From Planctomycetota bacterium (GTDB lineage Bacteria > Planctomycetota > Phycisphaerae > WQYP01), in NCBI GenBank assembly GCA_021799715.1, contig JAJYZY010000035.1, positions 1,954 to 20,679 of the forward strand: 18,726 nt of DNA, given 5' to 3'. Position numbers and translations under genes: made by a program. Below the pieces are notes generated by a model. That model was given only the letters and a program-made list of their open reading frames with translations, searched no databases and was not told the origin of the DNA. Position 1 is the stretch's first letter. Each line of letters begins with the position of its first letter. Shown piece after piece: positions 1 through 6,808 of the stretch.

Positions 1-348
1 TAGTTTCACCGCCGGAATTTTGACTCCCGCGCCGGCCTGCATCGCCGCGCCGTTGACCCCGTGCGATTTACCATTTATGGCTTTACCATTGATTGGCTTG
101 GATTGGTGGGAACCCTTCGTACTACGATTTCCGGCAACTCGGCTTGACTCCGGCCTTGATGCGGCCTTCCCAACGCGAATAACTTTATACGCGGCCGGTT
201 TGCTCAATGCTTTACCGGCCGTCTTCACATTGATTTTACTTATTGAGGGCTTTACTTTAGCCGCGGTTTTAGCCTTCGGTTTGGCTTTCAAGATTGTCCT
301 CCGGGCCGGCTTCACCAACTTGGCTTTGCTCAATTTTTTAGCGGGCAT
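1..348 (-). CDS. Lysine/alanine/proline-rich protein, N-terminal part only (runs off left edge)
   Basis: The minus strand is open from an ATG at 346-348 to the left edge, giving 116 codons with no stop. A GGAG ribosome site lies just upstream of the ATG. The product begins MPAKKLSKAKLVKPARR and stays strongly basic (Lys, Ala, Pro, Val), then turns to Gly/Asn/Ser with a short internal repeat (INGKAINGKS) near residues 91-100. No folded domain is visible in this part. Such basic, disordered tails occur in histone H1-like nucleoid proteins and as N-terminal extensions of DksA/TraR-type zinc-finger proteins or ribosome-associated factors; the deciding C-terminal part is outside the window. The plus-strand frame over the same bases is hydrophobic only because it is antisense to Lys/Ala codons. 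A good promoter (451-479) and ribosome site support this as the real gene. Confidence 0.72.
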   Translation of the reverse strand, partial: MPAKKLSKAKLVKPARRTILKAKPKAKTAAKVKPSISKINVKTAGKALSKPAAYKVIRVGKAASRPESSRVAGNRSTKGSHQSKPINGKAINGKSHGVNGAAMQAGAGVKIPAVKL

Positions 349-450
349 GTAAACTCCATCAACTGCCGAAAACCAATTTTTCAACCGCCTTGGCCACCCG
401 ATTTTGCCATAAACCACGGGACTCGCCCGCGCAAGGTGCCAAGAATCATA

Positions 451-479
451 AATATATCGGCATAACGCCTTTAAGTCAA
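451..479 (-). promoter_or_regulatory. Sigma-70-type promoter for the lysine-rich gene
   Basis: Read on the minus strand, TTGACT (474-479) is followed after exactly 17 bases by TATATT (451-456). This is close to the TTGACA-N17-TATAAT consensus. The expected transcript start near 444 leaves a leader of about 95 bases before the ATG at 348. The promoter lies in the 208-base spacer between the lexA stop codon and the lysine-rich gene, so that gene need not depend on read-through from lexA. The rest of the spacer shows only a short GC hairpin at the lexA stop (GGTGC/GCACC) with no T-run. Confidence 0.65.
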
Positions 480-556
480 TCGGAACTCTTTAACATTTTT
501 CATAAAATGCGTGCTTTCGGCCGCGCTATTCGGCGGGTGCTGCGCACCGGTGCGGG

Positions 557-1180
557 CTACCGCGCAAATGGCCGCAGCACCCCGATGACCACCCCTTGGA
601 TTGTCACATCGGAATCCACGTAAATCGGTGCCATTGCCTTGTTGGCGGGCTGCAAGCGTACGCGATTTTTTTCACGATAAATACGTTTGAGCGTGGCGGC
701 ACCGTCTGGAAGCAGCGCCACGACGGTTTCTCCATCCCTCGCTGTGGATCGCTGTTCCACAATTACCAGATCGCCGTCGGCGATATGATCTTCGATCATG
801 GAGTCACCGCGGACGCGCAATGCGAACGTGCCAAATCGTGATGCAAACATATCTCCAAGACTGATTGTGTCTGGATTCTCCACCGCCTCAATTGGACGCC
901 CCGCCGCAATCGAACCCGCCATTGGAAAATCCGTCGCCTGACTGTGCTGATTCCACGGTTCAGGCAGCTTCACTGCCGGATGCACAGTCAAAGAGCGAGC
1001 CCTGTGCGGTTCCCGATGAATCAGCTTTTTTCGCTCCAAGGCCTGAACGTGTTCGAATACGGTGACCTTGGATACGCCGAGCTGGTCGGCGAGTTCCTGC
1101 ATCGTCGGCGAAAAGCCCTGCCGAAGACGGAAGTCCCGGATAGCGGTAAGAATCGCCAATTGTTTCGGCGTTGGTGTCAT
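557..1180 (-). CDS. lexA: LexA repressor, SOS response master regulator (S24 self-cleaving)
   Basis: A 207-residue protein of standard LexA length. Residues 1-65 form the LexA winged-helix DNA-binding domain (MTPTPKQLAILTAI at the start; SPTMQELADQLGVSKVTVFEHV for the helix-turn-helix). The S24 latent protease domain follows. The Ala93-Gly94 cleavage site is in AAGRP, the nucleophile Ser127 in RGDSM and the general base Lys165 in TLKRI, so the self-cleavage machinery is intact. By family knowledge, LexA dimers block SOS genes until RecA filaments on damaged DNA trigger cleavage. The ATG at 1178-1180 has a GGAG site seven bases upstream and fits the family N-terminus; the frame is open further upstream, but that sequence is not LexA-like. 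The start lies inside the 3' end of the upstream gene's frame, so both are probably on one message from the promoter at 1984-2011. Confidence 0.97.
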   Translation of the reverse strand: MTPTPKQLAILTAIRDFRLRQGFSPTMQELADQLGVSKVTVFEHVQALERKKLIHREPHRARSLTVHPAVKLPEPWNQHSQATDFPMAGSIAAGRPIEAVENPDTISLGDMFASRFGTFALRVRGDSMIEDHIADGDLVIVEQRSTARDGETVVALLPDGAATLKRIYREKNRVRLQPANKAMAPIYVDSDVTIQGVVIGVLRPFAR

Positions 1181-1817
1181 CGGTTTTCTCCATAATGTGG
1201 GGTTTAACTGCTTTTCCCGCCCCGGCATCCGCCATTGCGCGGCGCAATGTTCGATCAGTTGCCGATACCGGCACCGGCAGTTTTGCCAGCACCGGTTGGG
1301 CAAACGCCACAGCCTTTTCTGATGTGTACCGCTCCGCCACTGGCGGAGCCACTGCGGGCCGCAGCGCATTGATCCACGGTGAATATTGGCTTTCCCGCCG
1401 GCAGGTGGGACACGGTTCCAGCAAGTCAGGGCGAGATTCAATGCGATATCGCCGACCGGGATGAATTCCGAGAAACACATCGCGCATTTCCCGAAACAGC
1501 AATTTCAACGGTGAAAAAATTTCCCCTTTGGTGTCTTCCTGATTTTCCAACTGCTGCGGCCGATACCGATGTGCGTACCAGTCCACCACATATTCGCCGC
1601 CGGGGCCAAAACTGCACAACGGCACGTCCATGTGGCTTAATGAGCGATCAATGGCCAATCTCCCATCGGCCAGCAGTTTGCCGGTGTGAATGCGATATAT
1701 TTTCATTCCGTTGCGATCACACTGCGACATGGGCGATGCGTGAATGGGCTTATCCCCAAGGGACTCGCGTTCGGTGGCCATACCAGATGTATTGGAATGT
1801 AGAAAACTGAAAACCAT
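960..1817 (-). CDS. Uncharacterised protein upstream of and overlapping lexA
   Basis: A 285-codon frame. The ATG at 1815-1817 was chosen because an AAAGGAG site lies nine bases before it; the frame is open upstream, with another ATG at 1973, and an internal ATG at 1706 (MKIYRIHTG) is a weaker alternative. I do not recognise the family. Residues 38-130 look like a folded domain rich in aromatic and charged residues (HTGKLLADGRLAIDRSLSHM, EYVVDWYAHRYRPQQ). A single CPTC at 136-139 could be half of a zinc site. After about residue 155 the sequence becomes Ala/Pro/Val-rich. Residues 213-285 are read from DNA that also encodes the LexA N-terminus in another frame and look like an out-of-frame translation (Arg/Gly/Ser-rich), so the natural end may once have been near 1180. 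It is probably co-transcribed with lexA and so SOS-controlled (inference). Confidence 0.6.
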   Translation of the reverse strand: MVFSFLHSNTSGMATERESLGDKPIHASPMSQCDRNGMKIYRIHTGKLLADGRLAIDRSLSHMDVPLCSFGPGGEYVVDWYAHRYRPQQLENQEDTKGEIFSPLKLLFREMRDVFLGIHPGRRYRIESRPDLLEPCPTCRRESQYSPWINALRPAVAPPVAERYTSEKAVAFAQPVLAKLPVPVSATDRTLRRAMADAGAGKAVKPHIMEKTDDTNAETIGDSYRYPGLPSSAGLFADDAGTRRPARRIQGHRIRTRSGLGAKKADSSGTAQGSLFDCASGSEAA

Positions 1818-1857
1818 GATGCTGGACTCCTTTCCATTATTTGATCGGCAACCCGAC

Positions 1858-1872
1858 CTGCCGCAGCGGCAG
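1858..1872 (-). other. Small hairpin in the 5' leader of the lexA operon
   Basis: CTGCCG-CAG-CGGCAG is a perfect six-base-pair inverted repeat with a three-base loop. On the minus strand it sits about 25 bases upstream of the AAAGGAG ribosome site (1827-1833) for the gene at 960-1817, within a predicted leader of roughly 160 bases. It could influence translation or message stability, or be fortuitous. If translation began at the upstream ATG (1973), it would lie in coding sequence. Confidence 0.3.
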
Positions 1873-1983
1873 TCGCCAATTAGCTCAAAGTACCAATCCT
1901 GGTGCTCCTGGTGCTCTGTCTTATAATATGTCGGATCATGAGGACCTCTTCCTTGAGAAAATCCGTAAGGCATCTGTTTGGAT

Positions 1984-2011
1984 ACTATACAGAACATTTT
2001 ACGAACGTCCA
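1984..2011 (-). promoter_or_regulatory. Promoter of the lexA operon with an embedded direct-repeat LexA box
   Basis: On the minus strand, TGGACG (2006-2011, four of six matches to TTGACA) and TATAGT (1984-1989, five of six matches to TATAAT) are 16 bases apart. The spacer region holds GTTC-GTAAAAT-GTTC (1992-2006), exactly the GTTC-N7-GTTC architecture known for LexA boxes of Alphaproteobacteria. Placement between -35 and -10 is a classic repressor position. This suggests LexA shuts off its own operon until DNA damage. The box is seen directly; binding by this LexA is inferred, because its recognition helix could favour another motif. Confidence 0.6.
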
Positions 2012-2204
2012 GTGGAGTACGAGATTTTTTGTAATTTTTATTAGAAAAAGCTGGATTTTCGCAAAATAGGACGAAAAATGAGGAAGATCGTCTATTATTG
2101 TTGTTTTACGAACGCATATTTCATTGTTACGATATACCAGTGAAGTGGTTGCGTGACGAATTAGCTGTGAAAACCAAGGAATATCAAAAATTAATTATCA
2201 TTTG

Positions 2205-2235
2205 TTGAAACATTTCGGGTCAACCGAAGTATAAT
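2205..2235 (+). promoter_or_regulatory. Promoter of the TPR-protein/phosphatase operon with a palindrome in its spacer
   Basis: TTGAAA (2205-2210) and a perfect TATAAT (2230-2235) are 19 bases apart, slightly wider than ideal. The spacer contains the inverted repeat TTCGG-GTCAA-CCGAA (2214-2228), a possible operator for an unknown dimeric regulator. The transcript would start near 2242 and reach the ATG at 2276 after about 34 bases, past a GAGGAG ribosome site (2264-2269). The surrounding 250 bases are noticeably AT-rich, as expected of a divergent regulatory region shared with the lexA operon. Confidence 0.55.
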
Positions 2236-2275
2236 GATTCAGGGTGAGACTGATAACAGAAATGAGGAGTTCACC

Positions 2276-4141
2276 ATGAAACCAACGCATGTACATCCAA
2301 TTTTGGTTGCACCAACGGTAATCTCCGGACAACGGGCAATGGGCAAGCGCGGCCGCCTGAATTGGTCCGGAGTGTTGATGCTCGCGGCCATTGCGTCTCT
2401 GGCGGCCGGCGGCGTTGCACAATATGTTACAGCGCAGGTCATGGTGCAAACCGGTAATGCTCTGGACGCAAATAATCAGGTGGGTTCCGGCGGCAGCAAT
2501 AATCCAATCCCCGGCTACGTGCCCATGAATCCCAATGCCGTGGGATATGCCAATTCCAATACCGGCACGTACAGTTCCGTGCCCCGGGTAAATTATCAGG
2601 TTGTACCGGTAACCCTGCCCGATGGTGCCACAAGTTTCGCTCGGATTCCCCAAATCGGGCAGTCTTCTTTCGGAACCAACGTACCGGCTTCAGCCGTGCC
2701 TCTCTATAACGTCAACGCCATCAGTTCGGGCATACCAAGCGCCATGGTCAATTCCGCGCTGGGATCCCAAGGCCTTATGCGTTCACAGGGTGCACTGGTT
2801 CAAAATCCGGTGGGCATGGGTGCCAATCCATATTCCCCCTATGCGGTCAACGGCCAGGCTTACACCAATCCGGCCTATGCTTCTCCGTATAACGCGCAGA
2901 ATCCGGCGGCCCTGATGCCCGGTACCGGCATTTCCGCTTATACCACGCCCGGCTCACCTGCGGTTCCGATGGGTTCAACAAACGGTGTTGTGGGACAAAT
3001 CAGCCCGCTATTTGGCTTACGCCAAGTCAGCGTGCAGCAGCCGATTTCCGGCCAGCTTACCAACCCGTTCGGCGTTGCATCCGGAAGCAACAAACTCTCC
3101 GGCCGGGAAACGCCATCACAAAACCAAAACTCTTTCAACAGCTTGACACCGATTAATGTTGGCACCAGTCAGGCCACCAATGCCCAGGCTATTAATGGAA
3201 ATGTCAATACGTTCAAACCCGTCCACCCCAACGGGCAGGCGATTAATGGTTCGGTCAACAACAATAATGGACCCGGAAAAATCAACGGCGGCGGACTCTA
3301 CGCGCAACTCATGACGGAATTGGCGGGAGGAAAAGCGACCAACATCACCGCTCCGGGCCTGCCCGGAAAACCCGCTATGACCCTGACCAATTTGACGCCG
3401 ACATCCAATTCCAACACCCTGACCATCGACCCGATCACTGGTCTGCCCATTGCCCCGATTACATCCAAACGCCTGATCGGCGTTTCCAACGGCTCCGGAC
3501 AACCAACGCTCATTAACACGCCCAAAGGTCCAATGGAAACCATTGTGCCGTCCGGAATCAGCGCTAATGGCAATATCTCCAATACGCTGACAACGCAATT
3601 ACAGGCCGGCCAGAATATCGGCATGTTGAACTCCCTGGCCGGCGGCACACCGGGCAACTTCGGCCATTTGATGCGTCGCGCTGAAGCTGATCAAAAGATC
3701 GGGCGTTTTGTATCTGCCATTGAGAACTATCAAAGTGCTATTGAATTGCAGCCCGGCAATGCCCTGCCGCTGATTGGACAAGCCAATGCTGAACTGGCCG
3801 CCGGCCTTTACCAGAGTGCCGCATACAATTTGAAGTTTGTCTTTGGACGCCATCCGCAGTTAACCGCGCTGCGGTATGACGTCAAAGCCCTGTTGCCCGC
3901 AACATCTCTGCACGCAGCGCATCGGCAACTTAGCCGCATGTTGACACAGAAAAGTGATCTGGCGGCATTTTTATTGGCTTATCTGGACTATCAGACAGGC
4001 CGCACCACGGAACTCAAATCCACCTTGCATCAATGGGCCAACTGGAAAAACAGCGGCCCATGGCCCATGATTCTCCGGAAAGCGTGGATCAAAGCGGATA
4101 ATGGCAAAGCCGCTGGCCCAGCGGGATCGGGGAAGCCGTGA
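2276..4141 (+). CDS. Exported or membrane-anchored Asn/Gly/Pro-rich protein with C-terminal TPR repeats
   Basis: A 621-residue protein starting at an ATG seven bases after GAGGAG. A basic N-terminus (KRGR at 24-27) precedes one hydrophobic segment at about 30-50, either a signal peptide or a membrane anchor. The stretch NALDANNQVGSGG at 61-73 resembles a motif I associate with planctomycete exported proteins (memory, not checked). Residues 75-460 are low-complexity, rich in Asn, Gly, Pro, Ser and Thr, with local repeats such as QAINGN/QAINGS. From residue 463 the sequence is alpha-helical with TPR-type repeats (RRAEADQKIGRFVSAIENYQ, then GNALPLIGQANAELAAGLYQ), a further helical part near 555-590 and a basic tail. 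The likely role is an extracytoplasmic scaffold or protein-binding module. Its stop overlaps the start of the downstream phosphatase by four bases, linking it to that signalling protein. Confidence 0.85.
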   Translation: MKPTHVHPILVAPTVISGQRAMGKRGRLNWSGVLMLAAIASLAAGGVAQYVTAQVMVQTGNALDANNQVGSGGSNNPIPGYVPMNPNAVGYANSNTGTYSSVPRVNYQVVPVTLPDGATSFARIPQIGQSSFGTNVPASAVPLYNVNAISSGIPSAMVNSALGSQGLMRSQGALVQNPVGMGANPYSPYAVNGQAYTNPAYASPYNAQNPAALMPGTGISAYTTPGSPAVPMGSTNGVVGQISPLFGLRQVSVQQPISGQLTNPFGVASGSNKLSGRETPSQNQNSFNSLTPINVGTSQATNAQAINGNVNTFKPVHPNGQAINGSVNNNNGPGKINGGGLYAQLMTELAGGKATNITAPGLPGKPAMTLTNLTPTSNSNTLTIDPITGLPIAPITSKRLIGVSNGSGQPTLINTPKGPMETIVPSGISANGNISNTLTTQLQAGQNIGMLNSLAGGTPGNFGHLMRRAEADQKIGRFVSAIENYQSAIELQPGNALPLIGQANAELAAGLYQSAAYNLKFVFGRHPQLTALRYDVKALLPATSLHAAHRQLSRMLTQKSDLAAFLLAYLDYQTGRTTELKSTLHQWANWKNSGPWPMILRKAWIKADNGKAAGPAGSGKP

Positions 4142-5958
4142 CCCAATTCGATACCTCCCAAACCCAGGATCACGGCACCTTGCCCGTCGGCGGGGAATCC
4201 CTTCGCGCCGATGCGCTGCCGGCAACCGTGGGCTCTGCAGTGCGCGCCGGGCTTGACGCCCCGGCCCGCCTGACCGACTACATTGACTCCGCCACCCTGC
4301 AGGACATTCAGGATTCACTGGCATCGGTGGCGCGCGTTAAAGCCACCATTCTGGATGATCAGGGTGTCCCCCTTACGCACACCACCGTCAGCAAGCGATT
4401 CCAGACCCGATCCGCCGCTATTGCCGCTTCGCACACGGCCAAAGGTGATAGCAGCCTGGATCAACCCTTTTCCGCTCCGATTGTGGTCCGCGGACAAAGA
4501 TTGGGCAGTATCGTGATCGAACCGGCTAAAGCCGCGCCGGTACGCGCCGCCGCCATTAATGAGCTGGCCGGCAAACTGCAGCTTCCGCCCGCGCAGGTGC
4601 GTACAATTATTGACGCGGTTAATCAGGAATCGCTGGTGCAAAGAACCGCCAGCGTTCAATTTTTATATCTTCTGGCCAACGCGATATCGCGCCTGTGTGA
4701 ACAGGAAATTCAGTTGCGGCGCCGCATTGTTGAACTATCCACGCTTTTCAATATCTCCAACATGCTGACCGAAGCGCGCGGCCTGCAGCAGACACTTGAT
4801 CGCGTCACATTCAGCGTTACCGAAGCTCTAAATGTAAAAGCGTGCTCGCTGCGCTTGCTTGACGATCAGCGCGATGAAATGGTCATCAAAAGTGTGTACA
4901 ACCTCTCGGATGCTTATTTGCGGAAAGGCCCTATTATGCTGGGCCAAAGCGGGATCGACCGCGAGGCGCTGGAAGGCAAGGTGGTTTACATTCCGGATGT
5001 TGCGACCGATCCCCGAATCATTTACCGCGATGATGGCCGCCGTGAAGGCATTGTTTCAGTTCTGTGCACCGCGCTGATTTATAGAGACCGTCCCATCGGC
5101 GTTCTGCGGGTCTATTCCGCTGAACGAAAGGAATTTTCGGATTTTGAAGTCAAATTGCTGCAGTCTATTTCCGGGCAGGCCGCCGCCGCCATTGAAAATG
5201 CCCGGCTCCAGCAGGAAACCGTTGAAAAGGAACGGCTGCAGCGACAGGTGCAGATTGCCGCGGAAGTCCAGCGCCGCATGATTCCCGCGGGAGCGCCGGT
5301 AGTCCCCGGATTTGATATTGCGGCGCTCTATGCTCCCTGCTTTGAACTCGGCGGTGATTTTTACGACTTTATCGAATTCGGCACATCCACTTTGGGAATT
5401 GCCGTGGCCGATGTGGTGGGGAAAGGCTTGCCCGCATCACTTTTAATGGCGTCCGTCCGCGCCGCCATCCGCGCTTACGCCAATGATATTTACGACCTTG
5501 ATGAAATTATTGCCCGCGTCAATCGGGCCATGGTCGCTGATACCCGCAGCAACGAATTTATTACCCTCTGGTATGGCACATTGAATTATTCACGTCGGCA
5601 GCTCACATATTGTGCCGCCGGACATGATCCCGCCCTGCTGGTGCGCAACGGCACGATTCAGGAGCTTTCCGCCGGCGGCATGGTACTTGGCGTGGACCCG
5701 TCCGAACGTTACATCAAAGAAGTCTTACAATTGCAACCCGGCGATCTGATTTTTATTTACACCGACGGTTTAAGCGATGCGGTAAGCTTCAGCGGCGAGA
5801 AATTTGGAAAAGCCCGTGTGCGTGAAACTCTCCTGCGCTACCGGGAATGTACCGCTGAACAGATTTGCCAAAACATGATCTGGGAAACCCGCCGCTTTGT
5901 CGGCCTCAATCGCCGCACCGACGATACGACTCTGGTAGCTGTGCGCGTCACACAGTAA
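4138..5958 (+). CDS. PP2C/SpoIIE-type serine/threonine phosphatase with PocR-like and GAF sensory domains
   Basis: A 606-residue cytoplasmic protein starting at GTG 4138-4140, preceded by GGGGAA and overlapping the upstream TGA (GTGA), which implies translational coupling. Residues 44-165 resemble a PocR ligand-binding domain (LTDYIDSATLQDIQDSLASV, then ILDDQGVPLT). Residues 195-355 form a GAF domain (ALNVKACSLRLLDDQ, VVYIPDVATDPR, PIGVLRVYSAE). A helical linker at 355-383 leads to the SpoIIE/RsbU phosphatase at 384-606. Metal-binding motifs are present: GGDFYD (405-410), VADVVGKGLPAS (423-434), YTDGLSDA (541-548) and DDTT (595-598). Such enzymes dephosphorylate anti-anti-sigma factors in partner-switching cascades. 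No anti-sigma kinase or STAS protein lies in this window, so its partner is elsewhere. The signal sensed is unknown. Confidence 0.93.
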   Translation: MTQFDTSQTQDHGTLPVGGESLRADALPATVGSAVRAGLDAPARLTDYIDSATLQDIQDSLASVARVKATILDDQGVPLTHTTVSKRFQTRSAAIAASHTAKGDSSLDQPFSAPIVVRGQRLGSIVIEPAKAAPVRAAAINELAGKLQLPPAQVRTIIDAVNQESLVQRTASVQFLYLLANAISRLCEQEIQLRRRIVELSTLFNISNMLTEARGLQQTLDRVTFSVTEALNVKACSLRLLDDQRDEMVIKSVYNLSDAYLRKGPIMLGQSGIDREALEGKVVYIPDVATDPRIIYRDDGRREGIVSVLCTALIYRDRPIGVLRVYSAERKEFSDFEVKLLQSISGQAAAAIENARLQQETVEKERLQRQVQIAAEVQRRMIPAGAPVVPGFDIAALYAPCFELGGDFYDFIEFGTSTLGIAVADVVGKGLPASLLMASVRAAIRAYANDIYDLDEIIARVNRAMVADTRSNEFITLWYGTLNYSRRQLTYCAAGHDPALLVRNGTIQELSAGGMVLGVDPSERYIKEVLQLQPGDLIFIYTDGLSDAVSFSGEKFGKARVRETLLRYRECTAEQICQNMIWETRRFVGLNRRTDDTTLVAVRVTQ

Positions 5959-5989
5959 CACACGAAGTTGCACCGCATAACCGTCCATG

Positions 5990-6282
5990 GCGTGTTAACC
6001 GGAAAAGCTCATCGTGCCAATGAATACGCATAAGACCATGACACAACGATCCCGTCCCTCGTTAATCCACAGCGGTGAGCGGATTATTGGGGGTGCAATA
6101 GCTTGACGCGGAAGCGTCAAGTTGGATGCGAAATGGCGTGTGGATTGTCGCCGCAGCCCCGTGCGGCACCACTGACGCCCATCGTCACGAATGAAATTGG
6201 ATTCCAGAGACCTACTTGCGCATCCGGATATTTTTGGCACGGCTGGTTCATCAACCCTGCGGTGCCGGAGGTACATTTCAAT
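5990..6282 (+). repeat. Dispersed intergenic repeat, copy A
   Basis: This stretch is related to 13550-13882 in the same orientation. The best part is a 97-base core (6099-6195 against 13673-13769), where I count about 86 identical positions in 98 aligned columns. A second conserved block is at 6239-6282 (against 13830-13882), including ATCAACCCTGCG and CCGGAGG. The core carries a hairpin CTTGACGC-GGAA-GCGTCAAG (6102-6121), extendable by G-T and A-T pairs; a hairpin GCCGCA/TGCGGC (6150-6167); and TGACG/CGTCA (6174-6188). Core differences show no three-base periodicity, favouring a non-coding element. Translations of the minus strand (6375 to 5995) stay open here but are interrupted in copy B, so I do not call a gene. 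It could be a MITE or REP-like element or a structured RNA. Confidence 0.7.
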
Positions 6283-6808
6283 GATCAATGACCAGTGCGG
6301 TCCGGTTAAAACATCACCGAAGTGGGCCGCAGGCCTGGAATGACTGTTTCTCCGAATCTCCCCCGGCCAACACAACGGCAGTCAGGTCCGATCTATTGAG
6401 TCTTGGAAAACTCATCTCTGAGCTTTGGCAGAGTTTATGGATGGCAGAATGGCGATATCTTGCAAGAGATATGCGTACTTTTGCAAATCAGGCACGTTGC
6501 TGTAATTTTTGGGGCAGGGCGTTTCCACTGTCGGGAAGCTGCGCGGAAACGGCGAAGTTACATTTGCACATGCCCTGGAGGAAATGGGAGCAACTCGCGG
6601 AACTTCGGGAATACTTCTAATGTGTGATCAAAACCTCCGATTTTTGTATGATTGGCGGTAATAATGGAATTGGGCGGAGTGACGATTTTGTAAATCTCCG
6701 TCTTCATCCGGTAACTGGCCCCATCGCGCGGAATATGCAGGTGGGTTAACGTTCAGTCGCGGAGAAACGTATCGTGCTTTTGTCTGGAGGCCATGTCTGA
6801 ATTACCGA
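6283..6808. other. Spacer with no recognisable gene upstream of the GH43 gene
   Basis: About 525 bases between repeat copy A and the glycosidase. The longest plus-strand frame (6288-6620, 110 codons) has an unbalanced, Trp/Arg/Cys-rich composition and no recognisable motif, so I regard it as chance. Two inverted repeats are visible: ATATCT/AGATAT around TGCAAG (6455-6472), and CGGAG/CTCCG with an inner ATTT/AAAT stem (6675-6700), the latter about 110 bases before the GH43 start. The GH43 promoter and any AraC-type sites probably lie here, but I see no convincing -35/-10 pair. Confidence 0.5.

Noticed and set aside
20..352. Open plus-strand frame of 110 codons coding a very hydrophobic protein
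   Set aside because: It is exactly antisense to the lysine-rich minus-strand gene, which has a ribosome site and promoter; Lys/Ala codons read backwards give Phe/Leu/Gly/Ala.
1704..1817. N-terminal part of the lexA-upstream gene loosely resembling the start of lactonase-type metallo-beta-lactamases (KIYRIHTG, EYVVDW)
   Set aside because: There is no HxHxDH metal motif or any other metal-binding histidine pattern in the protein.
2109..2122. CGAACGCATATTTC, matching the Gram-positive SOS box pattern CGAACRNRYGTTYC at 13 of 14 positions
   Set aside because: The one mismatch is in the essential GTT half, it does not coincide with a promoter element, and the direct-repeat box at 1992-2006 is a better candidate. 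The same TTTTACGAACG string occurs at 1997-2007, so some relation between the two sites is possible.
3116..3657. Long minus-strand open frames inside the TPR-protein gene
   Set aside because: They are by-products of the low-complexity Asn/Gly/Pro coding sequence and lack ribosome sites or recognisable domains.
6103..6291. Plus-strand frame in repeat copy A (RKRQVGCE) with a similar 57-codon frame in copy B
   Set aside because: Similarity follows from DNA identity, the frame is shifted for part of the core between copies, and the residues look random.
5995..6375. Minus-strand open frame of 126 codons covering repeat copy A, with a partly similar translation in copy B
   Set aside because: Copy B breaks the frame with stops and indels, substitutions show no three-base pattern, and there is no ribosome site, so a gene is not supported.
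6455..6472. Inverted repeat ATATCT/AGATAT in the spacer before the GH43 gene
   Set aside because: AT-rich six-base arms far from any promoter or start; a chance occurrence is likely.
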